Source: Serinus canaria
Taxonomy: Eukaryota > Chordata > Aves > Passeriformes > Fringillidae
Assembly: GCF_022539315.1 (NCBI RefSeq)
Contig: NC_066322.1
Location: 21,028,765 to 21,092,764 of the forward strand
Direction of reading: 5' to 3'
DNA length: 64,000 nucleotides
Each line of letters opens with the position of its first letter. Position 1 is the stretch's first letter. Positions 24,693 to 37,800 of this stretch are shown in pieces. The position numbers and the translations under genes were made by a program. The notes under the pieces are model-generated. The model was not told the origin of the DNA. It searched no databases and worked only from the letters and a program-made list of their open reading frames with translations.

Positions 24693-27309
24693 AAACAACC
24701 CCATGCAATCCTCCCTCCTGGTTCTTCCTTGCAGAAAAGTGCACTCTTGTGTGGATTAGCTTGGGAGGTTTCCAATTTGCAGTGTGTCAGGGACAGAAAC
24801 CAAATAAACTCTGTTGTGTGAATGGGCTCTGGAAATAAACTTCAATACAAGAAAGTGAATTAACTGCCCTGAGTCATTCTCAGCTACTTTATTTGCTCTA
24901 ATTGGTTTGCTTTAATTAATTACATTGTTTGCACTTCTGTTGTGATTTTGCACTGCTTCTTATTAAGCCTTGCCTTTTATCTTTTCCACTTTTACTGATC
25001 TGTACAACAGGTATGCTAACTACCTTTTAGCATCCTAGCTGGAAAACAAGAAAGGTTTCCATCAGCAATGTCTTGGGGGTTGTACCTATTCTACACAAGC
25101 CATGTAAGTGCTGCTGGTAAACAGCCTGGGCTGGGGCACAGAGATCGTTTTGTAGTTCCAGAGGTAGATGGTACCTAGGGAATGAGGCATGGCAAAGGTC
25201 TGAAACTCTAGGGGTTTATTTCTGGGGAAGTTCACATCCTTAAGATCAGTTTCTTGGAAGAGGCCCTGCTTAGTTTTACGTTAATAAAAGATGTGTATTT
25301 GGCTTCATGTCAGAAACAGGAATTCACAGACTTTGAGAAACCTTTGAAGACTGTTACAGCTGTAATTGGTGTGTTTTGTCTTGGGTGGAGAATTGGAAAG
25401 GTTTATTTCGAGAATATACACTCTTAAGGGCAGGAACTGTTACTCATCTGTGTTTGGAAAGCAGCACCAACACAGTCTGAATAACAATGATACTACAGAA
25501 GGTTAAAAGAACAATTAAAGAGTGGAAATAATGACCTAAGGGAGAAACACTTAACTTTAGCCCACCAAGGACTGCACATCGTGTGTTTGGGGAAGTCCAA
25601 GGGGAGAGAGAGTGAGAGAGTTGTCAGAGAGACTAATACTCTCAGAAGAAAGATGTTGAAATCTCTGCTTATATTTCATAGAAATGATATCAAATAACTT
25701 GAACAAAATTCCTTTGAAACCAAAAGAGGGAATTTGTCCTTATTTGTGTTTTCTCCCAGGAGAGCTTGCCTCATTTTTTGGTTCTTTCTCTTTCCTTTCT
25801 GAATACCTTGGGACAGGGGGAGTCTGTCAATAAAACAACTTCTCCAAAGCCACACTTTATTGTGTGCAGGGAGATGCAAACAAAAACTACTGGGTAAATC
25901 CAGCTTCCCAAGGCCACTCTTCCAGAGGAGCCTGGGTGCTCTGGAGCCAGCCAGCATCCCTCCAGGGTGGATACACCAGAGGTGTCAGCCCTGACACGAC
26001 TTAGCAGCTATTTTTTGTGTTTGTTGCAGGTTTGAGATGTTATTGAGCCAGTTGTGTTTCTGGAACAGCACAGGATATAGGTCAGACTTGGCCGTGTCCT
26101 ACAGGTGGGAGGATCAAGGCAATGCATCCTGGGCATTTTCAGGGATCACAGGCAAGTTTGTGACTGAAGAGAGGTATGAATTCCTGGGTTGTATGCTCTG
26201 GATTTCCAGAAGACAACTCTCATACAAGCTGAAATACAAACCTGTGTTCAAATACTTCATGATTGACAGACCTATTGGAACAGAAAAGAATTTTATATAT
26301 ATGCATACAATTATGCATACAAAATCATGGTAATGATAATAATTAAAAATAAGAATAATAATTTTTAAAAGGGAGAGAATTTTTGCTCTTTTATCCATCT
26401 TCTGGAACATGTCAATTATGTCTGTATATACTTTTTTCTAAAATAGTTCTTTAAACTACAAACAAATTACCATTTTCTTCCTGGCTACGTTGGTTTGTAT
26501 TGTATTACTTACAGCTTTCATGAGAAGACATTAAAACAAAGCAGAACAACTATAAAGTAACTACCAGGAAGAAAACAGGGTTTTTCTTGTGCTCTTGGCC
26601 TCGATTTTATCACCCTGAAGTGATCACTTCCTTTTTGGAGCTTTTTTCTTGTTTTGTATTTATTATTTCTGTGTGTAGTTGGTCACATGAAATCAGCCTC
26701 CTAACAGAGCCAAAATATAAATTAAAAAAATTTGTTGAGGAGTCAAGCTAACAGCATCAGTAATGTGATCCTTTAATAAATCAATTATAGTCTAAATATC
26801 TGAAAATACCTGTTACTAAAATTCTGTTATTTTCTTCAAAGCTCCCACAGGCAATAAGCAAACAGTGCTTCTGTGTTATTAATTACTTCCAAGTATATCA
26901 ATGGGTTCAATGATATCAGTGGGTATATCTGCAGTTCTAGAGCTGCAGATAATCTCCCTAAATCTCTCTCCTGTCTGTGTTTCCAAGCTGGCAGCTGCTG
27001 ACACTGATGTGCTGTGCTGTCACACGGGATGCAGCTGGGCTATGCAGTGTTTGCTTCCAGTGAGCACTCCTGTTGTCTCCTTGGAGTTGCTGTTCCATCC
27101 TGAACAAGACATTACTGAGACACCATTGATGCTGCTCTGCAGGACATTCTCAGGACTCTGGCACACCAGGTGAGGTACCAGCCAGCTTTTCTGACAGCCA
27201 GGAAAGGTGTCTCAAATGTTTCACTACAGAAAGTAGTGAAAGAAAGTTATTTTTAATTTTTTTTTCCTCTGCCAGATGCCCAAGGGGCAAAGTTGGGTCA
27301 AAGTTTGAT

Positions 27310-27405
27310 AAATAATAATTAACCCCCCCCCCAACAAAATAATAATTAAACCCCCTCCAAAACAAAAAACCCAAACAAAACAAAAAAAAAAACACAACAA
27401 AAAAG
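27310..27405. repeat. Low-complexity AAT / C-run / AAAAC region
   Basis: The motif aataataattaa followed by a C run occurs twice (from 27311 with ten C, and from 27338 with five C), then A-rich aaaac-type repeats follow to about 27405. On the minus strand it keeps a frame open with Phe/Gly-rich low-complexity codons, which is not a gene. Confidence 0.85.
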
Positions 27406-30400
27406 GCAAAATTTGGTTCTCTTTTCTCTTTTTGTCAATGGCTGTTTTCTTGAATATGTTGCATATTGCTAAGCATGTTTTTAGTGAAAAAATGGTTTTC
27501 TTCAGGTAGTTTATTCCTAGCCCAGATGCCACTGCTGTGTTTAGATTTGTCTATTAATATTTCTGCACAGTTCTTTAACTGAAATTCTGGGATGTTTCCT
27601 CTTTCCTCTCTGAAAACAATGTTTGGTAAGGACTGTGGGTTGTTTAGGTCTGTGGAACTGGTCATTGTAAGCCAAGACACAGAGGGCTGATTGGTGACCT
27701 TGTCTTACTTTTGGCTGGAGCTTCTTCAGGTTGGTGTGACCAGGCCCAGCAGTTACTTTCCTGTTTTGACATTGGTGGTCACTTTGCTGCTTCAGACATG
27801 TAGACAATATTATGTCCTTGACATTTCCCACTCCTTCACATATAAAAAACTCTCCTGAAAATCCTGATATGTTGGTAAAGTTTGCTTATGAGTTTTGATT
27901 TTGATACAAAGGAAAGGAAAATGAAAGTAGAAATGTGACAGAGGGAACCTGACTGGTACAAAAGCAGTGGGAACACAACAGAAGGGTCCTCTGAAGAACA
28001 GGGGGTCTCACTGGGAGGGTGTGGAGGACATCAGCTGGGTGTTCAATAACACAAGTGAGCAGAGGAGGGACACTGACACAAACAAAGAAACAAAAACTGT
28101 GAGATGTGTCCCAGTTCCACCTTCTCGGGTTCAGCACCACTGAGCTTCAGTATCTGAGGTTCTGTATGCAAAAGCATGCAGGACTTGGGGGGAGGCTGCA
28201 ACTGCAAATCCAGGTATTGTGGGACTCATAGGAAAGTGGTCTTAGGAAGAGTAGAACATTGCTGTGGAATACTTCAACTGTATTTGTGAATTGCAAAAAC
28301 AGTTTGACACAGTTTGTTAGGCAGCTGTAGTATTTGATGCTAAATAAAAGCATACTCCAATAATAAGCTTCTGTTGTCACAGCATGAGCTGAATGAACTG
28401 ATTAAAAAATTCAATCAATTATTCCATGTCATGTTTTTTATCTGAAATTTATATACAATGAAAAATAAAACAAAGTTTATTAAATGAAAATTAAAACCAA
28501 TATGGCTTACTGTGGCAGGTCCCTAAAATAGATACATGATAATTTATTCAGGCCTTGTTAATACTTCAAAGCAATTATAATAATCCAGCGTATTTTATTT
28601 AATTTTTTTCTTTTAGATTAAAAGTGAATCAATCTTAAATATTTATGAAACATAAATATCCTCATGTCTCCTCCATGTTCATGCGCTTCCTTTTTTATTT
28701 TACTTTTGGAGCTATTCCTCCCCCATTATCTCTTTTGCTCCCTACTATAGTTTATGGACTGATCATAATAGACTTTTACAATACTCTATATTTTTTACTG
28801 TTGAGTTCAGGCAGTCCTACAGACCTCTTAATGTACAGTTGTAGTGTGCTGCCTTGGTACACGAAGCAGAGCTCTTTGCAGAACTTCCCTTCTTTATACA
28901 TGTTGCTTAAGATGAAGTTGTAAAGAGCAGGACAGCTGTCGAGACATAGTGCAAGGTATAAACAGCAGGGTATTGATTTGAAATGCCTGCCTCCCTCCTC
29001 CGCTATTCTGCACCAGCACTCTTCTGCTTATATGAGTGGGAGGACACCACTGTGAAAGAGGGGTCGAGCTGTGCATATGACTGAAACTCAATGTCCCTCA
29101 GGGAGCTCCCTCATAAAATATTTGATATAGGAACAGAAGTACTGGATGTTTGAGCATGCTTTAGGAATTCCCAGAGGTGGCATGGGGGGTGTGCACACGT
29201 CTGTAGGCATGCCAGCAGCTACTGAATGGCCGTCAGCATTTTCTGTTGTACAAACAGCAGCTTGTTTGGGGTCCTTCCCACAAACAGGCTTTATTCCCTC
29301 TGCTGCAGAGTCCCTGTTTTGCTGGATAATTGCAACTGACAGCCTGGATTGGTGGTATCCAACGAATGTTCAGCAGCATCAGTGGCAGGGTGATTGACGT
29401 GAACACCGCACAGGGAGGCTCTTGCTCTGTGAAGGTTCTGGTCTGCAGCAGCATGATAAGCAATCAGTGCTACTAGAAGCATTCTGACATGCTGCATCTC
29501 AGCCTGAGAGGTATTTCACCCATTTACACCCTGATCCTGAACACAGGGAGGGCAAGATGTCAACGGACACAATTTTGATTCCAGTGCTGTTTGTTTTGGC
29601 CTCTGTTTTATTAGCAACTAATGGTAAACCCTGCAGTCCTTGCTGAGGCAGGGCAGCAGTGGTCTAGGCCTCCATGAATACAAACAGCTTCAGGAGCTTA
29701 TGTTCCACCACCTTGCTTTACCTCAAGTCTGAATTATCCCCTGGGACACGCACAGGATGTTCACAGGTTTACAGCAGTTAACTTAGGACTTAGAGAAGTT
29801 ACAGTGAAATGTAAATGAGTCAGGGCCTTCCTGGGGCAATGGTGAAAACTCACCTATTGTTGGAAGTCCAAGCTTGCATGCCAGACTTCAAAACTGTCAG
29901 TAAAGTAGAGAGAATTTTGTTATGTATTGGAGCAAACCCAAAGGTTTGCAAAATGTGTTTGATGCAGAGAATCTACATCTTGTCCCACCAATGTGTGCCA
30001 GACCAGATTGTATCTATTAAGTAGCTTCTAGTGCTGCTGTCTTCTGCTGAGACCCACTGGCATCAGAGTAGGCATCAGCTGTGTACTCCATCTGAGGGTC
30101 AGGTCCCCTTTTACCCTTATCATTAAGGAAAATTTCTTTTTGTTGTCTAGTTGCCATTAGAAAATGAATCTTTTTTTCTACTCTGCTGAATTTGCTTGAC
30201 TGTCACTGAAGTATTTGGGCTCATGCCAGTATCATAGTGTATTACAGCTCTAGGATCTGCCCCTAAAAGTTTATCTGCAACTGTCTTGGTTTGCTAGTTA
30301 GTTTAATGCTGTTTGCCATTCCAAATTCCTACAGATGCAACTATATGGAATTTCCGTGGAAAAAAACGGCAACTCTGACAGAGAAGGTAAAAATATTGTT

Positions 30401-31613
30401 AGAACTCTTGTGTTGTATTTAGACTATGGACTTCAATGTAGGGGTTAATAGAGTGTTATTCAGTATTCCAGGAAATTGTCAAGATCACCAAGTATTGTAC
30501 TGGCTTGACCTGTGTTACATTGAACTCAGTCTTTCCATGTTTCCAATAAAAACATACAGCAGATTGTTCCAGAAGCAGTGTCAAACTCCGTTAAAAATAA
30601 ATCCCCTCATACTTTGAACATGTAGTGTGTGTGCTAAATATATCTCACCAAAATTTATCTCTTGTAAGGAAAACTATCTAAAATATATCGACCCTGAAAT
30701 CTCCCCTGGGTCTCTGCAAAACCATGGGCTTCTGTTATGATTCCTAAAAGTTAAAATAATCCTTCCTCATTTATAAGCCACCAAATCCTCTGTGTTTTAC
30801 TCTGCTTTTATTGCAACACTAAACCAGCTTTGTTTCATTCAAGTGCAGGATTTGTAAATAACTAATTATAGCCCTGTTTTTTCCCTTGAAGCATTAACAT
30901 TTGGCACCTGAGAGAACAGCCCTCTTTCAACTACCAGACAGTTCAGGGGAAGCACTGGACTGGGTCTCAAAACAGTAGGGTACAGCTGACAAGCTCTCTT
31001 GGACCACTTCACCTCCTGCTCTCAGAACAGCAGTCAGATGAGCCAGAGGGCAACTTTAGGAAAATATTTTCCTCTAGTAGCAGTAACATCTGTCTCCTTG
31101 GCAGCCTGCACTGGCAGTTGTGTTGGAAGCTGTGGGTTTGCCCCTCGCCCTGCCATGTATTTACATTGCTGAGAGGTTATCCTGAGCTCTGCTGGATCCT
31201 GTTACCTGATTTTCTTTTGTTCTGTCATTTTCCCTCCCTGATGCTTTGGCTGCTTAACTCTTTGTGGGTACATGTAAAGTGAAAATTACGTGTGCAATAT
31301 GAAATCAAAGGTAGTAATTTGAAAGTATTAAGCAGTAAATTTCTTTCTGGTTAGAGATTAGCTTTTCTAAACATTTTTAGCTGTATTTTCTTGGCTTCAG
31401 CCTAGGTAATGTCACCATTGCTGTCTGAGCTTTTGAAGGTGCTGTTCTCTACACTTGTGTCTTCCACTTGTATCAAATTCTCTTTGGTGCTCATATTTCT
31501 CCTGCATTTTACTCTCCTCTTCAGAGTAACTGATTTTTGACTTATTCTTCATTTCAGTGGGATGATGGTATTATAAAGACAATTATAAAGTAATCAGCAC
31601 AGGCATATCAATA

Positions 31614-31619
31614 TTTATT
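31614..31619 (-). terminator. NR5A2: Candidate distal polyadenylation signal of NR5A2
   Basis: The plus-strand TTTATT reads AATAAA on the transcribed strand, about 2.94 kb after the stop codon. The bases beyond it on the minus strand are fairly U-rich (ctttataattgtctttat), as expected for a downstream element. It is chosen as the main site because it is the farthest good hexamer before the sequence loses 3' UTR character. Proximal alternatives exist. Confidence 0.45.
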
Positions 31620-31980
31620 GAAATACTGAAAAAAATAATTCCATTGGTGATGAGAAACTCTTGGCAAGAACTGACATGACAATATGTATTTCACTGATAC
31701 AGTAAGAGAACTTCAACTTCAACAAGTAACTCACTGCACATTCTAAGAGTTGCATGGATTTAAATCCAAGGCAGCTGCAGAACATCTGTAATACAAATAA
31801 TCAGACTTTACAGATTGTCTGTTTACAAACACAGAACAACTATAATAAACCAGCCAAAGCTAAACCTGTTGAATTTTAGTCTGCTTTTAGTAATATATCC
31901 TGTAATCAATAAGGCAGTCAGAAGAAAATGCTTGGTTACAAAGTAGTTAACAATTAACATGAGCGGGTTCTTTTTGTGAT

Positions 31981-32000
31981 TTGTTTTGTTTTGTTTTGTT
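31981..32000. repeat. (TTTTG)n in the NR5A2 3' UTR
   Basis: Four near-perfect units of ttttg, reading CAAAA repeats in the NR5A2 transcript. Confidence 0.85.
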
Positions 32001-34562
32001 CGTGTACTTCGGGCAGTACGATGGGATTCTTGGAACCCCAGATGTGGGCAAATATATGTTCCATTATCTGAAAGCATTTTCATGAACCTAAATTGTTCCT
32101 TTCTTCTGCATTCTTATTTTAATTCTTCTGTCCTGTATAGGGATGATGATGCTATGAATATTTAGCAATATTTTTTTAGCTTTTTCCTTAATATTCAGTG
32201 AAGTTCACTGTAGCATCTCAACAGGAAAAAAAAAGAGAAAATACAGAATGCAAACACTTGAATTAATGTTTTGCTTTTCTTTCTGAAAGGAAAGAATGAC
32301 CACTCTTATCTTGTTCGTGTATTTCACAGCCATGTCAATCTTTACTGTTAATTTCGTTTGTTTGAGGGAGAGCACTGGTATTTAAATGGTACTTCTGTCT
32401 GCCCTGGGGGATGCTGAGGGGCTGTGCTCGGTTTGCTTGAGGTCTGTAGGACAGTGTGTGTGTGTTGTGGTACAAGACAGGCATGTAGGAGTTGCAGACA
32501 CTTGGCTTTGCTGTGTTGGTACCCTATGCATGGACAGAATATTAGAGCTGATTAATACAGGCAGTTAAATAGTGTGCTTCGTACTAATGCAGATGTAATA
32601 ACTGATGTCTTTGGTATACAATGTATGAAGGGTTGGACAAAAGTGAGAGAAATGCACCTTTTCAAGTTCACGTGAAACAGAAAAAGTTACAACTCACATA
32701 ATTTACAATAGATTTAAATAAACTACATTTAGGATTATGAAGATTTACAGACATTTAATCAAGTGAATGATTTTAATTTGTAAAGACCCTTCTGTGTCCC
32801 TGAACTATGTTCCACTAACTTGAAGACATGCTACAGTAAACACATATATTTGGCTTCTTCATTCTGGCTATATCTTATATAAAGATGAAACCGAAGAACA
32901 ATAAATTAGCATCATAATTGTCTACAGTGAAAACTATCATATACAATATAAATAAACTATTCAAAAGCCAGCAATCTTCATGAAAAAAAATTAAAGTATT
33001 AGGATTTTATACAGTTTCTACAAGTGATTGTGCAGCCAATAATCTCAAAAATTAAAGTAAAAATGAAATACCCCTATTGATTTTAGTGTCTCACGACATA
33101 CAGTAATTAAGTACTGGTAAAATAATTACCAATTTAAAAGAAATAATAAGGAAATCACTGCTCTGCAATTTTATCACAGTTTTTCCCCACAGGACCTAAA
33201 GAATGTAAACACTATGTTTTTGTTAATGCTAGAGATTAATACTTTATTTTGAAATGTATGTTGATCTACACCTGTGCAGTTACCTTTAAGGGTAATGAAA
33301 TAAGGCAAGACTTATAAATGTGGCACTACATGTTAATACTGATATCTTCATTTGGACAGAGAGAGGTGTTTGTTCTTTTCTAATATTTGTTCTGCAGCAG
33401 ACTTTGGCCTACATAGACACAGCAGTATCACTCTTCTTTCTTTGCGTAAAATAGGTGTATTACCTAACTTTGAAAACAGGAAGTTTCATTAGATATTGGA
33501 TGTTTGAGTTGAAATGTAGTTTCCAAACTACTGGCAACTTTAAAGATCATTTCTTAATAAGCTTCCTGGCATCATCCAGTTGTACAATTCACTTGTCACT
33601 TCTTTTATCACAAAATTATTTTTAAAATTTATTTTTAGTTTTTTAACACCAGTATTTGGTGTTCGAGTTTCTGTTTTCTTGTCAAAGAAATTGTTGTTTG
33701 GGATGGCTGAAATATATTTTCTTTATGTGGAAACAGCCATGAATATATAGTAGAGCCATCTCTCAGCACCTGGTTGAGTATGCAGTTGAATTGGCTAATT
33801 TATTTTGGAATATTTCCTTAGCTGCTTAACAGCTGTCTGATAACAGCAGTAGAAGAGGGATACTGCCTGGTAGAAAAACATGAACACGTGACAAAACAAA
33901 CTTCAGAACACAGTTAAGAATGCCAAGCTATCTGGATCCCAGACTCTTCCTAGGGGCGGTTTGCAGGCCCAACAGGCAGGCCCAGCCTCGGAGGGTTTGG
34001 TGGCCACAGCACACAGCACATGGCCTAGGCCAGCTCTCTCTCACAGCTTGTTCAATGGATGCCACATCATTTAGCACAGAAGAAGCAAGTGTTGGGTCCC
34101 TGTAAGGATGACAGAAGATGCTGTAGATGCAGTTTTGCGTCTGTTGTAACTGTTTTACGAGTCCTTCTATGCAGTGAAGGAATTTAGTGCACTCAAATTC
34201 CCCACCATCTTAGCTCAATAATACAGATCAGTTTGTTTTTTTCCACTTAGATTTCTTCATGTTGGCAATCAGCAGAGTTAAATATACAACAATCATTCTG
34301 TCCTTTTTCTTGTTGGTATTGGTGATGGTATCCACTTGGTAAGTTCACTCCAGTATAAAGTCCTATATAGATTCCTTTGGGGATGTGTAGCATATGATTC
34401 ACAGTTTGCAATACAAATACCCTGATACATCACTTATTTACTATTAGTATTTGATTATTACACCATTTTGCAAAGTCCTAAAACCATGTTTTAATTAGGG
34501 TTGCTTGGAGCAGTTCAGAATAATTTCTTTTCCTTGAAAGCAGAAGCTCTAATGGGTATAAT

Positions 34563-34868
<306 letters not shown>

Positions 34869-37800
34869 TTAATTCCTGTTTATGAAGTCAGTGTTTCACT
34901 AAATTGATGTATTTTTTTGCCTCTTGACAAAAGCATACTTTACAAGCTGCTGAATATTCAGTGAACCCTTTTGCCAACTTTCCTGGGAAAATGATCACAA
35001 AAGAGCTTTAGTGGAGTGTCTTGTTGAAATTCTGCATATACCTCAAATCAATTAGACACCAATGGAGTCTGAGCAAGGTCAGCTCTTTTCATAGCTAACA
35101 AAAAGAAAGGTTGAGGATTCCTAAAGTAGAAGACCATAATATATTGCTAGCAAATGAGTCCCAAGAGGAAGCCCTATCTTTAACCTACTATGTTACACAA
35201 TTCATATAATTCTGTATTAATTTTTCTGACCCAAGGTGAAATCTGTGTCCAGGGTATGATGTAGTTAATTCTAATAAAAAGTGACAGTGCTCTTGTTTCT
35301 GTTTGACATTTTCAAAATGATTCTGAAAGCCTTTGACTTGTCTAGCCTATGTTAATGAACCATCTGGTACACTCCAGTGACTGCCAAAATAATATTCCCT
35401 ACTAGAAACTCTCTAAAAAATATATTTCACTGACTAATGATCTTTATAAAATGAAATCATTGTCCTTTGGGTGGAATACTAGATAAGAATGGTGCCCTTT
35501 AACCTGCATATGGTTTCTGAAATCCAACACAGATTTTTTTTTTTTTTCTGGTATTGGACAACGGGGCATTTGCATCAGCACGGCAGGTACAGTTTGTTCT
35601 CTCTGCCTCTGTTTGATTATCTTCTGTTCCTATACAGCAAGTTCAAGCTCTGGAAATACTGGTCAGAGATAAATGCCAGTATATTATCTCCTCATTGTTT
35701 GCTCCCCTGTGTAAAAACCACTCAGATGAAATTGTCTTTTGACATGTCTGGTGAATGCAGAAGTTATTCTAAGGCTTGCAAATTAGAGTGCTGCTCTAAT
35801 GCAGGAAGAGGGAGCTGATTAGAGAGCACTTGCTGGGAGAGCTTGTTTTGGTTGTGTTTGATCATTTTTACCATCAGTAGAGTACTGTAGCACTTTCTTG
35901 TAAGGCTAAAGCATGGTGCTACTGGGCACAACTATGCTGCTTATTCACTTTGTGTAACGACAAATCTGTTCATCTGTGGATATTTTTGGAGCCCAGGAGA
36001 TGGAGAATTTTGCAGAATTTGGTTCATTGTAAATGCCAGCCTCTGACTGTGGGGAAATGAGTGTTTTCCTTTGCAAAACAGGAACACACGTTGGTCACCC
36101 GCTTCATCAGGAGCCTGGGAGGCTGTGTAAATTGGGTCTCACTGCAGCTTTTCCTAGAAGTGCTCTAAACAGAGCAAATACTGGTTTCTGCACATAACTT
36201 TGTGCTGCAATGTGAGGGAAATGGTTGGAGGAGGCAAACATTGTCTTTAGAACAAGAGAATAGGAAGGATGCCAAGGGTCCTGGTGGCAGCCAGTGGCAG
36301 CATGCACAGCTCCAGAGCCAAGTTCCAGGCTTTGAGCAGGAGCCCCTCTGGAATGTGCTGGCTGCCAGCTGCACACTGGATTCCCTCTTGCATGAACCGG
36401 GGCCAGTGTTTCCTGCTGGGTTTGTTATTGCCTGCCTCTTTCCTGTCCCAGTTTCACTGTGGAAATGAAGCGACTCCTGGATTTGTGCTGCTTGTTTGGG
36501 AACTGGGGACATAACATCCACAGAATTTTGCTGGTTGACTTAAGGAACTTACCAGTAATACTGAAATTGTGATGGCTGTCCAACAAGAATCATCTGAACT
36601 TTACATTATCCCAAGTGAAGAGGACTGGAAACTTCAAAGCTGCTGTGCCTGGTCCCTTAGCTATTCAAACTAATTTATCCAAAGTCTTTTTGCCAGTGTC
36701 TCTGGAGATCTTTGGAAAATCATGTTTTCCTGTACTACACTGGACATTTTCTCATGTAAAATATAGCTGTTTATTATTTTATCTACCTACAGAAAACTCC
36801 CAAGGTATTTTGTAGCTAGTGTAACCTGGTTTAAAAATTGGGTGTTCTAAGCATATTTTTATAAAGCTAAAAAAAACCCAGTATCATCTTTCACAATTAG
36901 CTTAAATAGGCTGTTTCAGAGGCAAAATATAATCATGAATGAATTGCTAGAACATAAACTCCCACAGAAAATAGGGACTATGCTGGAGATTAAACTGTTA
37001 AACAGCTAGGTAAAATGAATGATGATTTCAGAATCATTATTTGGAACTTTTTTCCTCTGTAAAAATAACTTTAAAAGTCAGAAAGTTTTACAAACTGTTA
37101 TCTGATTCAACCCCCTTTAAATGCAAAGGGCATCTTTCTGTTACTCTCTATCTATTTTGAGCCGTACTGTGTATGAGATTGTGCTGGCTTCTTGGAAAAC
37201 CAGGTTCATTATTATTTTTATCCCCTGTTTAAATGTTATTGCGTGGATTATATATTTATTGAAAAATCTCAAGATAAATTTTTACAGAGATAAAGAAGCA
37301 ACAAAATCTGAGAATTGCAAGCTTTTAATATTTTTCTACAAAAGCAGCGAATTTAATACATGTCTTAGAGCCACATATTCTTCTGTTTTTAGCTGTATTG
37401 ATGCCATACTCCAACTCAAGAGGAGGCATAATATTTTATGTATTATATATTACCCCCAAACCCAGGATCAGGGGTTTTTGGCAGTGAGTGCAGAGATGCA
37501 GTGTGAAGTGCTCCTGTACCCCTGTCAGCTCTGTGGCCTCAGGGAGTCCCATGGGCATTGCAGAACTGCAGGGAAAAGTCTGTGCTGTTTTCTTTGCTCG
37601 TCTTGGGACAGTTCCTTCAATACTCACATGTGGCAACAGAAGCACTGCAGCCAAGATGTAGAATAAAGTCCAATTGATACTAACGTAAACACAAAGTAGC
37701 TCTGGGCTCCTGTGCCACATTCAGCCTGGGGAAATACTTTTAATATCTTCCCTCTAAACAAGTTCTTGCTATTTGTGGTGAGGCTCAGTGCTTGTAAACA

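Larger units (their letters stand above)
22447..31589. other. Intergenic, downstream of NR5A2, no recognised gene
   Basis: The sequence contains a poly-T tract (24669-24692), a C-run and A-rich simple region (27310-27405) and AT-rich stretches around 28400-28650. Stop-free runs at 26901-27173, 27541-27831 and 29146-29397 show no protein character. It ends at the presumed NR5A2 polyadenylation region. Confidence 0.6.
31590..34562 (-). other. NR5A2: Probable NR5A2 3' UTR
   Basis: This is the AT-rich stretch directly after the NR5A2 stop codon, with no competing coding signal. On the minus strand the most distal good AATAAA hexamer is at 31619-31614 (TTTATT on the plus strand), so cleavage is expected about 10-30 bases on, near 31590. 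Internal AATAAA hexamers near 33801, 33631 and 33243 could give shorter transcripts. A UTR of about 3 kb is in line with my memory of long mammalian NR5A2 3' UTRs. The segment also has a (TTTTG)n tract at 31981-32000 and a GC-rich patch at about 33920-34110. The extent is inferred; only the stop codon and hexamers are directly visible. Confidence 0.65.

Noticed and set aside
27150..27532. Overlapping minus-strand open frames rich in Phe and Gly
   Set aside because: They arise from the C-run and AAAAC low-complexity region, not from a gene.
37121..37666. 181-codon plus-strand open frame
   Set aside because: It lies in the NR5A2 intron, has no recognisable domain, a random-looking composition rich in Cys, Ile and Phe, and no gene signals.
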